A stretch of 64,000 nt of DNA from Winogradskyella aurantiaca (GTDB lineage: Bacteria > Bacteroidota > Bacteroidia > Flavobacteriales > Flavobacteriaceae). Within the stretch, counting starts at the first letter, position 1; every line of letters begins with the position of its first letter. Shown piece by piece: positions 53,000-63,178 of the stretch. Position numbers and translations under genes: made by a program. The notes below the pieces were generated by a model. The model had not been told where the DNA came from, did not search any database, and was given only the letters and a program-made list of their open reading frames with translations. The DNA lies in assembly GCF_003362725.1 (NCBI RefSeq), contig NZ_QKTV01000001.1, positions 682,001 through 746,000 of the forward strand, written 5' to 3'.

Positions 53000-53042
53000 T
53001 GGGAGAAAGTGGTATAATGTGGGTAATTTTTCGATATATTTG
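53000..53042 (+). promoter_or_regulatory. mraZ promoter with MraZ-box operator
   Basis: Three direct repeats TGGGA (53000-53004), TGGTA (53010-53014) and TGGGT (53020-53024) are separated by 5-nt spacers, the arrangement bound by MraZ rings in other bacteria. TATATTTG (53035-53042) fits the -7 consensus. Bound MraZ would cover the -33 region and repress the cluster. Confidence 0.75.
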
Positions 53043-53076
53043 ATTTTATAATCGGGCGAGGATTAATCTACTAACA

Positions 53077-53547
53077 TTGAACACTTTAATTGGGACATAC
53101 GAATGTAAAGCAGATGCTAAAGGGCGTTTAATGATCCCTGCTCCTCTCAAAAAACAACTTTCGCCTGTTGTAGATAAGGGGTTTGTTTTAAAACGTGCAG
53201 TGTTTCAACCTTGTCTTGAGCTATATCCAATGTCTGAGTGGGAGGTATTGATGAAACGAGTTAATAAACTCAATAGATTCAACAAAAAGAACAATGATTT
53301 TATAAGAAGGTTCACTGCAGGTGTTAAGATCCTTGAGGTGGATGCTTCGGGACGATTATTGATTCCAAAAGATTTGTTGGCATTTTCCGGTATTACAAAA
53401 AATATTGTAATGGCTTCTGCTGTGAACATAGTTGAAATTTGGGATAAGGATAAATACGAACAGGCCATTGATGATGCCACCATAGATTTTGCGGACTTGG
53501 CCGAAGAAGTAATGGGACAGGATGATATTGACCATGAGCTACCATAA
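53077..53547 (+). CDS. mraZ: Division/cell wall cluster transcriptional repressor MraZ
   Basis: A 156-residue protein with a TTG start, composed of two SpoVT/AbrB-like half-domains. Each has the DxKGR-type signature: IGTYECKADAKGRLMIPAPLKKQL (residues about 5-28) and EVDASGRLLIPKDLLAF (about 88-104). It forms a ring that binds TGGG repeats, which are present at 53000-53024, so it should repress its own operon. It is followed by rsmH with a 14-nt overlap. First gene of the dcw cluster. Confidence 0.95.
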   Translation: MNTLIGTYECKADAKGRLMIPAPLKKQLSPVVDKGFVLKRAVFQPCLELYPMSEWEVLMKRVNKLNRFNKKNNDFIRRFTAGVKILEVDASGRLLIPKDLLAFSGITKNIVMASAVNIVEIWDKDKYEQAIDDATIDFADLAEEVMGQDDIDHELP

Positions 53548-54430
53548 CCCTGTATTGTTAAACGAAACAGTTGAAGGTCTGGCTATCAAACCAGGCGGGG
53601 TTTATGTGGATGTAACTTTTGGAGGGGGAGGTCATAGTAGGGCTATTTTACAAGCTCTAGGAGCAGACGGAAGACTTTTCGCCTTTGATCAAGATGAGGA
53701 TGCTCAGGCCAATGCTATTGATGACGACCGATTTGTGTTAATTCCTGAAAATTTTAGGTATATCAAGCAATTTTTGAGGTTTCACGGAGTTAAGAAAGTA
53801 GATGGGATACTTGCTGATTTTGGAGTTTCCTCGCATCAGTTTGATGTAGCTGAACGTGGTTTTTCGATCCGGTTTGAAGCTGATCTTGATATGAGGATGG
53901 ATCGTTCTAATCAGCTCTCTGCTTTCAATGTCATTAATGAGTACAGTGAAGGGGAGATACGAGCTGTTTTATTTCAGTATGGAGAATTAAGACAGGCTCC
54001 AGCTATGGCAAGAACCATTGTTCAATTCCGCGAAAAAGAGCCTATACGAACAAGTACGCAACTAAAAGAGATTCTCAGAAGGTTTTTACCTCCAAAAAGA
54101 GAGAATAAGATTTTGGCTCAGATTTATCAAGCCATACGTATTGAAGTCAATCAGGAGATTGAAGCTTTGAAAGAACTGTTAGGGCAGTCGGTTCAATTGC
54201 TCGATGAGGGTGGTCGTCTTAGTATCATCTCTTATCATTCTTTAGAAGATCGATTGGTGAAGCGATTCATTAGAAACGGCATGTTTGATGGAGAACCAGA
54301 AAGAGACATGTTTGGGAATTATGAAGTGCCTTTCAAAAAGGTTGGAAAACTAATTGTGCCAGACCAGGAAGAAATTAAAATTAATAACCGGGCACGTAGT
54401 GCCAAATTGAGGATAGCAGAGCGCATCTAG
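53534..54430 (+). CDS. rsmH: 16S rRNA (cytosine(1402)-N(4))-methyltransferase RsmH
   Basis: The start is taken at the ATG at 53534 (MSYHNPVLLNETVEGL), which is where family members begin; 298 residues. SAM site VDVTFGGGGHSRAILQAL, then GILADFGVSSHQFDVAERGFSI, LDMRMDRSNQLSAFNVIN, and the C-terminal RLSIISYHSLEDRLVKRFI. It methylates C1402 of 16S rRNA in the decoding centre. It overlaps mraZ by 14 nt, and the FtsL-like gene starts 1 nt after its stop. Confidence 0.95.
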   Translation: MSYHNPVLLNETVEGLAIKPGGVYVDVTFGGGGHSRAILQALGADGRLFAFDQDEDAQANAIDDDRFVLIPENFRYIKQFLRFHGVKKVDGILADFGVSSHQFDVAERGFSIRFEADLDMRMDRSNQLSAFNVINEYSEGEIRAVLFQYGELRQAPAMARTIVQFREKEPIRTSTQLKEILRRFLPPKRENKILAQIYQAIRIEVNQEIEALKELLGQSVQLLDEGGRLSIISYHSLEDRLVKRFIRNGMFDGEPERDMFGNYEVPFKKVGKLIVPDQEEIKINNRARSAKLRIAERI

Positions 54431-54431
54431 T

Positions 54432-54752
54432 ATGAAGAAAAACATCTACAGCATTTTAAAGGGAAAATTTCTAATCAGTGATGATTCGTTTAAAAACTGG
54501 AGGGTAATCCTTTTTATTTCTGGATTGGCAATTGTAATGATTGCTAGTGCTCATAGCGCTGACCAGAAAGTATATGAAATAGCAAAGCTGAGTAATGATG
54601 TTAAAGAGCTCAGATCTGCTTTTGTAGATGGAAGATCAAAATTGATGCGCCTGAAAATGGAGTCAACCATTATAAAAAAAGTAGAAAGTAAAGGAATTGT
54701 GATTTCGGAAATTCCACCTAAGAAAATTAGAATTAATTCACAGAATAATTAG
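54432..54752 (+). CDS. FtsL-like cell division protein
   Basis: A 106-residue bitopic protein. A short basic cytoplasmic N-terminus precedes one TM helix at about 27-43 (VILFISGLAIVMIASA), then a periplasmic coiled coil (VYEIAKLSNDVKELRSAFVDGRSKLMRLKMES). It lies between rsmH and the penicillin-binding protein, the fixed place of FtsL. Sequence similarity is low, as usual for this family, but topology and context agree. It would form the FtsQLB complex that activates septal synthesis. Confidence 0.85.
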   Translation: MKKNIYSILKGKFLISDDSFKNWRVILFISGLAIVMIASAHSADQKVYEIAKLSNDVKELRSAFVDGRSKLMRLKMESTIIKKVESKGIVISEIPPKKIRINSQNN

Positions 54753-56765
54753 TTGGCAACCACAGATCAAAACATATTAAACCGTTTGTATTTTGTTTCA
54801 GGATGCATGTTTGTGTTCGCCCTTGCGGTGGTGTTTAAGATTTGTAGTATCCAATACCTCAATGGAGATAAGTACAGGTCGCTTGCCCAAAAACGCACTA
54901 TAAAAAATGTTGAGATACCCGCCAATCGAGGTAATGTATACTCGGCGGATGGTAGTCTGTTAGCAACCTCGATTCCAAAATACGATATTCGATTGGACGC
55001 TATTCAGGCAAAGCAAAAGGTATTTGAGGCTAACATCAAAGCCTTGTGTGATTCCTTATCTGTCTTTACTGGAAAGCCAGCAATGGTCCATGAATCGAGT
55101 ATTAGAAAGGCAAGGAAAAACAAAAACCGGTACTTTCTTTTAGCGCGAAACATTAGTTACTATAATTACATCCGTTTTAGAAATTTTCCATTACTCAAAT
55201 ATGGGGCGATAAAAGGAGGGCTTATTGTTGAGCAAACCACCCGAAGAGAACATCCCATGGGCGGTATAGCTGAAAGATCGATAGGTTATGAGCGTTTTGA
55301 TGAAGAAGGTAATGTTTCAAGGGCCGGTATAGATGGGGCTTTTGGCATGAAATACCTTAGAGGTGTAAATGGTCAGCGACTTAAACAAAAAATTGGAAAT
55401 GGTCAATGGAAACCTATAAGTGATGCGAATGAAGTGGAACCTAAAGATGGATTGGATGTTTATACAACTATAGATGTAAATATCCAGGATATTGCTCATC
55501 ATTCGCTTTTAGGGCAATTAGAGAAGTATGAAGCAGAACATGGCTGTGTGGTTGTTATGGATGTTAAAACTGGCGAGATTAAGGCTATATCCAATCTTGC
55601 CAAGACAGATAAAGGTTCTTATTACGAAAAACGCAACTATGCTGTTTGGGAATCCCATGAACCAGGATCTACATTTAAGGTCATGGCACTGATGGCGGTC
55701 CTTGAAGATGGTTTGATTGATACCTCTTCAGTAGTAGATACCAAAAAAGGAAGAAAGCGTTTTTATGGCAGATACATTCATGATTCCCGAAGAGGGGGAT
55801 ATGGTGAGATTTCAGCTGCTCGGGCCTTAGAGGTCTCCTCTAATATTGGACTGGCAACCATCATTGATGATAATTATGCGGGAGACCCTAATAAATTTAT
55901 AAACAGGCTTGAATCCTGGAAACTTAACCAACCACTTGGTGTATCCTTAAAAGGCGAAGGAATCCCAAATATCCCCAAACCGGGTGATAAAAACTGGAGT
56001 AAAAATGCATTACCGTCGATAGCCTATGGTTATAACCTGCTCCTTACACCATTGCAAACCTTAGCGTTTTATAATGCTATTGCCAATGATGGGGAATTAA
56101 TTAAACCAAGATTTATAAAAGCCGTTAAGGAGTTTGATAAGGACATTGAGGTATTTGATAAGGAGGTACTGGTTGAGAAAATATGTTCAGATGAGACTTT
56201 GTATGAAATGCAAGATATTCTTAAGAATGTCGTGATTAGGGGAACAGGTGAACGGTTGTATTCACCAACTTTTTCTATGGCCGGAAAAACTGGCACAGCA
56301 CGAGTGGAATACGCAATGGCTGACTGGGCAGATAACCCAAGATATATTTCTTCATTTGCTGGGTATTTCCCTGCCGATAATCCAAAGTACAGTTGTATCG
56401 TAGTCATTCATAAACCAAGTACTGAAGTGGGTTATTATGGCGCCGATGTATCTGGTCCCGTCTTCAAAAGAATTGCCCAAAAAATCTACACAGATACTCC
56501 CATTATAGATGAATTAAAAAGCTTAGAATTTGATGATGGGCAAAATGATGAGGATTATGATGCCTATATGGCCTATGCCAATAAGTACAAAACCATCATG
56601 CCCGATCTAAGAGGTATGTCAGCCATGGATGCGTTGTCACTGCTGGAAAATATGGACGTCGAGGTAAATGTTGAATTGAAAGGGAGTGGGGTCATAAAGA
56701 AACAATCTGTTGCAAAGAATAAAAAACTAAAGTCTAATCAAACTGTAGTGTTAGAGGCCTCATGA
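54753..56765 (+). CDS. ftsI: Septal peptidoglycan transpeptidase (class B PBP) with PASTA domain
   Basis: A 670-residue protein with a TTG start immediately after the FtsL stop. TM helix at about 13-32 (YFVSGCMFVFALAVVFKICS). Class B dimerisation domain (IPANRGNVYSADGSLLATS, REHPMGGIAERSIGY). Transpeptidase motifs: SxxK in GSTFK, SxN in SSNIG, KTG in GKTGTAR. A single C-terminal PASTA domain is at about 615-670 (TIMPDLRGMSAMDALSLLEN). It crosslinks septal peptidoglycan. The PASTA tail is absent from E. coli FtsI but usual in Bacteroidota. Confidence 0.93.
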   Translation: MATTDQNILNRLYFVSGCMFVFALAVVFKICSIQYLNGDKYRSLAQKRTIKNVEIPANRGNVYSADGSLLATSIPKYDIRLDAIQAKQKVFEANIKALCDSLSVFTGKPAMVHESSIRKARKNKNRYFLLARNISYYNYIRFRNFPLLKYGAIKGGLIVEQTTRREHPMGGIAERSIGYERFDEEGNVSRAGIDGAFGMKYLRGVNGQRLKQKIGNGQWKPISDANEVEPKDGLDVYTTIDVNIQDIAHHSLLGQLEKYEAEHGCVVVMDVKTGEIKAISNLAKTDKGSYYEKRNYAVWESHEPGSTFKVMALMAVLEDGLIDTSSVVDTKKGRKRFYGRYIHDSRRGGYGEISAARALEVSSNIGLATIIDDNYAGDPNKFINRLESWKLNQPLGVSLKGEGIPNIPKPGDKNWSKNALPSIAYGYNLLLTPLQTLAFYNAIANDGELIKPRFIKAVKEFDKDIEVFDKEVLVEKICSDETLYEMQDILKNVVIRGTGERLYSPTFSMAGKTGTARVEYAMADWADNPRYISSFAGYFPADNPKYSCIVVIHKPSTEVGYYGADVSGPVFKRIAQKIYTDTPIIDELKSLEFDDGQNDEDYDAYMAYANKYKTIMPDLRGMSAMDALSLLENMDVEVNVELKGSGVIKKQSVAKNKKLKSNQTVVLEAS

Positions 56766-58234
56766 AGTTGTTAAAGGACTTATTGTATAAGGTAAATATC
56801 GAGGCCGTAACAGGCTCAACGAATTTAGAGGTTGCTAAAGTAGAATTCGATTCGCGTAAAGTAAGCTCTAATGATGTCTTTGTGGCCATTGTTGGAACTC
56901 AGGTAGATGGTCATGACTACATTGAAAAAGCCATTACATCTGGCGCATCAGCCATTATATGTGAACGCCTTCCTGAAATAATTAAAGAGAATATCACCTA
57001 TGTGCAAGTGGTAAGTTGTAACGAAGCACTGGCATATTTGGCTGCCAATTATTATGAGAATCCTTCTCAGAATCTGAAGCTGGTTGGTGTTACAGGAACC
57101 AATGGAAAAACAACAGTTACATCTTTATTGTATCAGTTGTTTAAAAAAGCAGGTTATAAAGTAGGACTGCTTTCAACAGTTAAGATTATGGTTGATGATA
57201 AGGAATTTGACGCCACTCATACTACTCCAGATTCCCTGTCCATTAATTACTATCTGAAGAAAATGAATGAGGCTGGTGTTGAATACTGCTTTATGGAAGC
57301 CAGTTCACATGGCATTCATCAAAAACGTACTTCAGGTCTTGTTTTTGAAGGGGCCATATTCACCAATTTATCTCATGATCATTTGGACTATCACAAGACT
57401 TTTGCTGCTTATAGAGATGCTAAAAAGGAGCTTTTCGATAAGCTCCCAAAAAGCGCATTCTCGCTAGTAAATACTGATGACAAAAATGGATTGGTGATGC
57501 TTCAGAACACCCAATCAAGAAAGTATACCTATGCTTTAAAGAATTATGCCGACTACAGAGCAAAGGTTCTTGAGAACCAATTTAGTGGGTTGCTTTTGAA
57601 GCTCGACGAAAATGAAGTTTGGACAAAATTAGTTGGTGATTTTAATGCGTATAACATATTGGCAATTTATGCAGCATCTGATCTGCTTGGATTGCCCCAA
57701 GAAGATAGTCTCAGAATTATTAGTGAGTTAGAGAGCGTCAGTGGTCGATTCCAATACATGGTTTCAAATGAGGGCATAACGGCAGTAGTCGATTATGCCC
57801 ACACACCTGATGCTCTTAAAAATGTATTACAAACTATAAATACGATCAGGACCAACAATGAAGCTCTAATTACTGTTGTTGGTTGTGGTGGAGACCGGGA
57901 TGCTGATAAAAGACCCAAAATGGGGCAGGTCTCTGCCGCCTTAAGTACGCAAGTCATTTTTACGAGTGATAATCCTCGGTCTGAGGATCCTCAGTCAATT
58001 ATTGATCAAATGGAGAATGGAGTTGAGCCTCAGGATAACAAGAAAACCTTATCGATTGTTGATCGTAAGCAGGCTATAAAAGCGGCTTGTAAAATGGCTA
58101 ATCCAAACGATATAATTCTCATTGCCGGTAAGGGCCATGAAGACTATCAGGAGATTAATGGAGTGCGATCGCACTTTGATGATTTTCAAATTGTAAACGA
58201 ATTATTAAACGAACTAAGAAATTCAGAGAATTAA
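56762..58234 (+). CDS. murE: UDP-N-acetylmuramoyl-tripeptide synthetase (MurE)
   Basis: A 490-residue Mur ligase. The N-terminal UMAG-binding domain has VEFDSRKVSSNDVFVAI; the ATP site is GVTGTNGKTTVTSLLYQLF (about 112-130); FTNLSHDHLDYHKTFAAY follows; and VVDYAHTPDALKNVL lies in the C-terminal region. The specificity motif is DNPRSEDPQSII: D-N-P-R is the signature for meso-diaminopimelate addition, so this is the DAP-type enzyme. It overlaps ftsI by 4 nt (ATGA). Confidence 0.95.
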   Translation: MKLLKDLLYKVNIEAVTGSTNLEVAKVEFDSRKVSSNDVFVAIVGTQVDGHDYIEKAITSGASAIICERLPEIIKENITYVQVVSCNEALAYLAANYYENPSQNLKLVGVTGTNGKTTVTSLLYQLFKKAGYKVGLLSTVKIMVDDKEFDATHTTPDSLSINYYLKKMNEAGVEYCFMEASSHGIHQKRTSGLVFEGAIFTNLSHDHLDYHKTFAAYRDAKKELFDKLPKSAFSLVNTDDKNGLVMLQNTQSRKYTYALKNYADYRAKVLENQFSGLLLKLDENEVWTKLVGDFNAYNILAIYAASDLLGLPQEDSLRIISELESVSGRFQYMVSNEGITAVVDYAHTPDALKNVLQTINTIRTNNEALITVVGCGGDRDADKRPKMGQVSAALSTQVIFTSDNPRSEDPQSIIDQMENGVEPQDNKKTLSIVDRKQAIKAACKMANPNDIILIAGKGHEDYQEINGVRSHFDDFQIVNELLNELRNSEN

Positions 58235-58261
58235 TTAAAGCAACAAAGAACTAAACAATCA

Positions 58262-59503
58262 ATGCTGTACTACCTGTTTCAATATTTAGAACAAAAATTC
58301 CAATTTCCGGGGGCATCTCTATTTGGATACACCACCTTCAGGGCGGCAGTGGCAATAATTTTATCATTATTGATTTCAACAATTTATGGAAAGCGAATCA
58401 TCAATTTTCTAAGAAAGAAGCAAGTCGGTGAAACTATAAGGGATCTTGGATTAGAAGGTCAGGTTGAAAAAGCAGGGACACCAACAATGGGTGGTCTTAT
58501 CATTATAATGGCTACAGTTATTCCGGTACTTCTAATGGCGAAACTGGACAATATTTATATCATCCTACTTCTTGTTACAACTCTATGGATGGGAACCATT
58601 GGTTTTGTAGATGATTACATTAAGAAGTTTAAAAACGATAAAGAAGGACTTAAAGGAAAATTCAAGGTTCTTGGTCAAGTGGGGCTTGGTATTATAGTTG
58701 GTGCAACATTGTTTTTTAGTGGTGATGTAACCATGAAAGAAAAGTTGCCTTTAGTTGAGCAGCAAAGACTCCTTGAGGAAGATCCCAGAATAGCACGATC
58801 CAAATTGTTTGGAGATGAGATCAAATCTACCAAGACCACCATTCCTTTTGTTAAGAACAATGAATTTGATTATGCTGATCTCATTACATGGATTGATCCA
58901 GCCTTAAAAGCATATTCATGGGTAGTATTTATTCTTGCGGCAATTTTCATTATTACTGCTGTTTCTAATGGTGCTAACCTTACTGATGGTATAGACGGAT
59001 TGGCTGCTGGGTCCTCCGCAATTATTGTACTGACGCTAGGAATTTTTGCCTTTGTTTCTGGTAATATCATTTTGTCTGAATACCTGAATATCATGTATAT
59101 ACCACGAGCGGAGGAGATTACAATTTACATCACTGCCTTTGTTGGAGCATTGATTGGGTTTCTTTGGTACAATACCTATCCAGCTCAAGTTTTCATGGGG
59201 GACACAGGTAGTTTAACAATTGGCGGGATAATCGCAGTGATTGCGATTGCTGTTAGAAAAGAATGGCTGATTCCTTTGCTATGTGGAATTTTTCTAGCTG
59301 AGAATCTCTCGGTAGTCCTGCAGGTAAGTTATTTCAAGTATACACGTAAAAAATACGGTGAAGGAAGGCGAATTTTTAAAATGTCCCCTTTGCATCATCA
59401 TTATCAGAAGTTAGGATATCACGAGAGCAAAATTGTAACTCGATTTTGGATTGTTGGGATATTACTAGCCATTATAACTATTGTCACCTTAAAGGTACGG
59501 TAG
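58262..59503 (+). CDS. mraY: Phospho-N-acetylmuramoyl-pentapeptide-transferase (MraY)
   Basis: A 413-residue, ten-TM enzyme. [15 protein letters not shown] (as [11 protein letters not shown]), [19 protein letters not shown] (catalytic Asp pair), [14 protein letters not shown] (catalytic Asp), [13 protein letters not shown], and the cytoplasmic HHHYQ loop ([13 protein letters not shown]) are all present. It makes lipid I. It is about 50 residues longer than the E. coli protein (360), the extra being an insertion at about 158-215 ([20 protein letters not shown]) that is usual in Bacteroidota. Confidence 0.95.
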   Translation: MLYYLFQYLEQKFQFPGASLFGYTTFRAAVAIILSLLISTIYGKRIINFLRKKQVGETIRDLGLEGQVEKAGTPTMGGLIIIMATVIPVLLMAKLDNIYIILLLVTTLWMGTIGFVDDYIKKFKNDKEGLKGKFKVLGQVGLGIIVGATLFFSGDVTMKEKLPLVEQQRLLEEDPRIARSKLFGDEIKSTKTTIPFVKNNEFDYADLITWIDPALKAYSWVVFILAAIFIITAVSNGANLTDGIDGLAAGSSAIIVLTLGIFAFVSGNIILSEYLNIMYIPRAEEITIYITAFVGALIGFLWYNTYPAQVFMGDTGSLTIGGIIAVIAIAVRKEWLIPLLCGIFLAENLSVVLQVSYFKYTRKKYGEGRRIFKMSPLHHHYQKLGYHESKIVTRFWIVGILLAIITIVTLKVR

Positions 59504-59532
59504 TGTTGATAACTAGGAATTAAAAAGAAGGA

Positions 59533-60873
59533 ATGAAAGAGATGCAGTGCTTAGTGGTTCTTGGCGGAGGAGAAAGTGGAGTAGGTACTGCAATTCTTGG
59601 AAAACAAAAAGGCTTTAAGGTCTTGGTTTCTGATAAAGGACTCATAAAGGAGTCATTCAAAAACGTTCTTAAACATCATGAGATTGAATGGGAGCAAGAG
59701 AAGCATGATATTGATCGTATTATGACGGCTGACTTGGTAATGAAAAGTCCCGGAATACCTGATAATGTCCCATTGGTTAAGTCATTAAAATCCAGGAGGA
59801 TTCCAGTGATTTCCGAAATTGAATTTGCTTCAAAATACACTAAAGCCAATTTGGTAGCAATTACAGGAAGTAATGGCAAAACAACCACAGCATCTTTAAC
59901 ACACCACATTTTAAAGAATGAAATGGAAGTTGGATTGGTAGGAAACATCGGGGATAGTTTTGCTAAATCTGTAGCTGAAAACAACTTAGCCAATTATGTC
60001 ATTGAAGTAAGTAGTTTCCAGTTAGACGGTACGTTTGAATTCAGGCCTCATATCGCAGTATTAACCAATATAACTCCAGATCATCTGGATCGCTACGATT
60101 ATCAGTTTGAAAAGTACATCGCTTCAAAATTTAAAATAGCCCAAAACCAGACCGAAGAAGACTATTTTATTTATGACGCTGATGATCCGGTCATCTCTAA
60201 GTGGCTTCCAAAATTCAATATTCAATCAAAGAAAATGCCCTTTTCATTAACAAATGAACTGAATGAAGGGGCTTATTTTAAAGACAATAAAATTATTATA
60301 ACGATAGCTAATAACCAGATAATTATGCCAACAACAAATCTAGCTTTGGACGGGAAACACAATGTTAAGAATGCCATGGCGGCATCTACCGTAGCCAACT
60401 TACTTAAAATTAGAAAACAAACCATTAGGGAAAGTTTAGAAAACTTTCAGGGTGTGGAACATCGATTAGAACAGGTACTCCGCATTAATAAGGTACAGTA
60501 CATAAATGATTCTAAAGCCACTAATGTTAATGCGACCTACTTTGCATTAGAGAGTATGGATGCTCCTACGGTGTGGATTGTAGGAGGTGAAGACAAGGGA
60601 AATGACTATAAGGAACTCTTTCCGTTCGTCAACGAGAAGGTAAAAGCAATCATTTGTCTTGGTGTGGACAATAAGAAACTTCTGCAAACCTTTGGTAACA
60701 TGGTTGATATTATTGTGGAAACACAGTTTATGAGTGAGGCGGTTAAAATCGCATACAAAATTGCAGAATCAGGAGACAACGTCTTGCTATCACCAGGGTG
60801 TGCAAGCTTTGATTTGTTTGACAATTATGAGGATCGCGGAAGACAGTTTAAAGAAGCAGTAAGAAATCTATAA
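59533..60873 (+). CDS. murD: UDP-N-acetylmuramoylalanine-D-glutamate ligase (MurD)
   Basis: A 446-residue Mur ligase. N-terminal Rossmann-type CLVVLGGGESGVGTAILGK; ATP site AITGSNGKTTTASLTHHIL (about 112-130); VIEVSSFQLDG; LTNITPDHLDRYDY; and the C-terminal INDSKATNVNATYFALESM with VWIVGGEDKGNDY. It adds D-glutamate to UDP-MurNAc-L-Ala. It lies 29 nt after mraY and 9 nt before ftsW, in the usual order. Confidence 0.95.
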   Translation: MKEMQCLVVLGGGESGVGTAILGKQKGFKVLVSDKGLIKESFKNVLKHHEIEWEQEKHDIDRIMTADLVMKSPGIPDNVPLVKSLKSRRIPVISEIEFASKYTKANLVAITGSNGKTTTASLTHHILKNEMEVGLVGNIGDSFAKSVAENNLANYVIEVSSFQLDGTFEFRPHIAVLTNITPDHLDRYDYQFEKYIASKFKIAQNQTEEDYFIYDADDPVISKWLPKFNIQSKKMPFSLTNELNEGAYFKDNKIIITIANNQIIMPTTNLALDGKHNVKNAMAASTVANLLKIRKQTIRESLENFQGVEHRLEQVLRINKVQYINDSKATNVNATYFALESMDAPTVWIVGGEDKGNDYKELFPFVNEKVKAIICLGVDNKKLLQTFGNMVDIIVETQFMSEAVKIAYKIAESGDNVLLSPGCASFDLFDNYEDRGRQFKEAVRNL

Positions 60874-60882
60874 AAGGACACG

Positions 60883-62070
60883 ATGAACCTATTCCAACAA
60901 ATAAAGGGTGATCGGCTCATATGGGCCATTGCAACTCTGTTGGCAATTTTTTCATTTTTACCAGTCTATAGTGCTGCTAGTAATTTGGCTTACACTAGTG
61001 GTGCGGGCAATACTTTTTCTTATTTCGTTAAGCATTTTATGCACCTGTTATTAGGCTTTGCGATTATGTTTGCCATGCACAAGGTACCTTATAAATATTT
61101 TAGAGGGCTTTCAATGGTTATGCTGCCTATTGTACTAGTCTTGTTGATCATTACGGTTCTTCAGGGGACCACTATAGACGGTGCCAATGCAAGTAGATGG
61201 ATACAAATCCCAATTATTGGGATGTCCTTTCAAACATCCACCTTAGCTGCTCTGGTTCTTATGGTGTATGTGGCGCGATATTTGTCTAAAATAAGTACTA
61301 AGACTGTTTCTTTTAAGGAAACAATTCTTCCTTTATGGGTGCCGGTTTTTTTGGTGTTAGCGCTCATCCTACCCGCTAATTTTTCAACAACGGCTATCAT
61401 TTTCACTATGGTGATGCTTTTAGCTTTTATTGGGGGGTATCCCATCAGGTATTTACTTTTAATATTGGGCACCGGATTAATGGGGTTAGTCTTTTTTATT
61501 CTGGTGGCTAAGTCATTCCCTGAGGCTATGCCTAATCGCGTCGATACCTGGATGAGCAGGATCGAAAGCTTTGCAGATGATTCAGAGACCGTAGAAGATT
61601 ACCAAATAGAACGTGCGAAGATTGCTATTGCAACAGGTATCACACCAGTTGGTCCAGGAAAAAGTATTCAGAAGAACTTTTTACCGCAGTCATCCTCCGA
61701 TTTCATATTTGCCATTATTATAGAAGAGTATGGGATTTTTGGTGGTCTCTTCCTTCTTATCATGTATTCCTGGTTATTATTTAGGCTTGTTATCGTTGCT
61801 CAGAATGCGGAAACAGTGTTTGGGAAATTATTGGTATTAGGTGTTGGGTTACCCATAGTATTTCAGGCATTAATTAATATGGCTGTAGCTGTTGAATTGT
61901 TCCCGGTAACAGGGCAAACGTTGCCACTCATTAGTAGTGGTGGAACCTCTATTTGGATGACCTGTATGGCAATTGGAATTGTACTTAGTGTAAGTGCTAA
62001 ACGACAAGAAATAAAAGAGGCGGAACAATCGGATGAAAACCCCTTAGAAATATTATCAGAAACGATTTAA
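60883..62070 (+). CDS. ftsW: SEDS-family septal peptidoglycan polymerase FtsW
   Basis: A 395-residue, about ten-TM SEDS protein. [30 protein letters not shown] (seen as ANASRWIQI and FQTSTLA), the large periplasmic loop near 220-280 ([27 protein letters not shown]), [23 protein letters not shown] with the catalytic Asp, and the C-terminal [14 protein letters not shown] signature. It polymerises glycan strands with FtsI. Its position between murD and murG marks it as FtsW rather than RodA. Confidence 0.93.
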   Translation: MNLFQQIKGDRLIWAIATLLAIFSFLPVYSAASNLAYTSGAGNTFSYFVKHFMHLLLGFAIMFAMHKVPYKYFRGLSMVMLPIVLVLLIITVLQGTTIDGANASRWIQIPIIGMSFQTSTLAALVLMVYVARYLSKISTKTVSFKETILPLWVPVFLVLALILPANFSTTAIIFTMVMLLAFIGGYPIRYLLLILGTGLMGLVFFILVAKSFPEAMPNRVDTWMSRIESFADDSETVEDYQIERAKIAIATGITPVGPGKSIQKNFLPQSSSDFIFAIIIEEYGIFGGLFLLIMYSWLLFRLVIVAQNAETVFGKLLVLGVGLPIVFQALINMAVAVELFPVTGQTLPLISSGGTSIWMTCMAIGIVLSVSAKRQEIKEAEQSDENPLEILSETI

Positions 62071-62074
62071 ATTA

Positions 62075-63178
62075 TTGAGTTCAGGTAACGGTACATATCG
62101 CTTTATTTTATCTGGTGGGGGAACTGGAGGCCATATCTATCCGGCCATTGCAATAGCCAATGAGCTTAAACGGCGCTATTCTAATGCTGAGTTTTTATTT
62201 GTTGGTGCCAGTGATCGTATGGAGATGGAGAAAGTACCTAAGGCAGGATACAAAATTGAAGGCCTCTGGATATCTGGTCTTCAGCGAAAACTAAGCCTAA
62301 AGAACTTGATGTTTCCATTTAAGTTGGTTTCAAGTTTATGGAGGTCAAGATCCATAATCAAAAGCTTTAAACCAAATGTCGCTATTGGTACAGGTGGTTT
62401 TGCTAGTGGGCCTTTACTGCAGGTTGCGATAAGGAATGGGATTCCGGCATTAATTCAGGAGCAGAATTCGTTCCCAGGAATAACCAATAAACTTTTAGCT
62501 AAGAAAGCCAATGTTATTTGTGTGGCCTATGAAGGGTTGGAAGCATATTTTCCAAAAGATAAGGTGATATTGACAGGAAATCCAATTCGTCAGGATCTGG
62601 CTTATAATGAAATGACTTCTGTTCAGGCCAAGGATGCCTTAAAACTGTCTCATGGAAAACATTGTTTGCTTGTTTTAGGAGGTAGTTTAGGATCCAGGCG
62701 AATAAATCAATTAATTGAAGAGCACCTCTCTTTCATCAGTGAAAAGCAAATTGAATTGCTGTGGCAATGTGGCTCTTTTTATTACGATGATTACAGGAAA
62801 TACAATCAAATGGAAGGGGTGTCTGTCATGCCTTTTATTGACGATATGAAGACCGCTTATGCGGCGGCTGATATTATAATTTCTAGATCTGGAGCCATTT
62901 CGGTATCAGAACTATGTGTTATTGGTAAACCTGTTTTATTCATTCCATCGCCTAATGTTGCTGAGGATCATCAGACCAAAAATGCCAAGGCTATTGCAGA
63001 TAAATCTGCAGCTATTTACATATCGGAATCAGAGTTAGACGAAACTTTTGAAGATATATTTTCGAATCTTTTGGAATCCGAAGATTTAAGGAAACAACTT
63101 TCTGACAACATAAGGCTTTTAGCTAAGACAGGAGCAACAAAAGACATTGTTGATGAAATCGAAAAATTATTAAGGTAG
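62075..63178 (+). CDS. murG: UDP-GlcNAc:lipid I N-acetylglucosaminyltransferase (MurG)
   Basis: A 367-residue GT-B enzyme with a TTG start 4 nt after the ftsW stop. N-terminal [52 protein letters not shown]-terminal [40 protein letters not shown] (UDP-GlcNAc site) and [11 protein letters not shown]. It converts lipid I to lipid II on the inner face of the membrane. Its stop TAG shares a base with the GTG start of murC. Confidence 0.95.
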   Translation: MSSGNGTYRFILSGGGTGGHIYPAIAIANELKRRYSNAEFLFVGASDRMEMEKVPKAGYKIEGLWISGLQRKLSLKNLMFPFKLVSSLWRSRSIIKSFKPNVAIGTGGFASGPLLQVAIRNGIPALIQEQNSFPGITNKLLAKKANVICVAYEGLEAYFPKDKVILTGNPIRQDLAYNEMTSVQAKDALKLSHGKHCLLVLGGSLGSRRINQLIEEHLSFISEKQIELLWQCGSFYYDDYRKYNQMEGVSVMPFIDDMKTAYAAADIIISRSGAISVSELCVIGKPVLFIPSPNVAEDHQTKNAKAIADKSAAIYISESELDETFEDIFSNLLESEDLRKQLSDNIRLLAKTGATKDIVDEIEKLLR

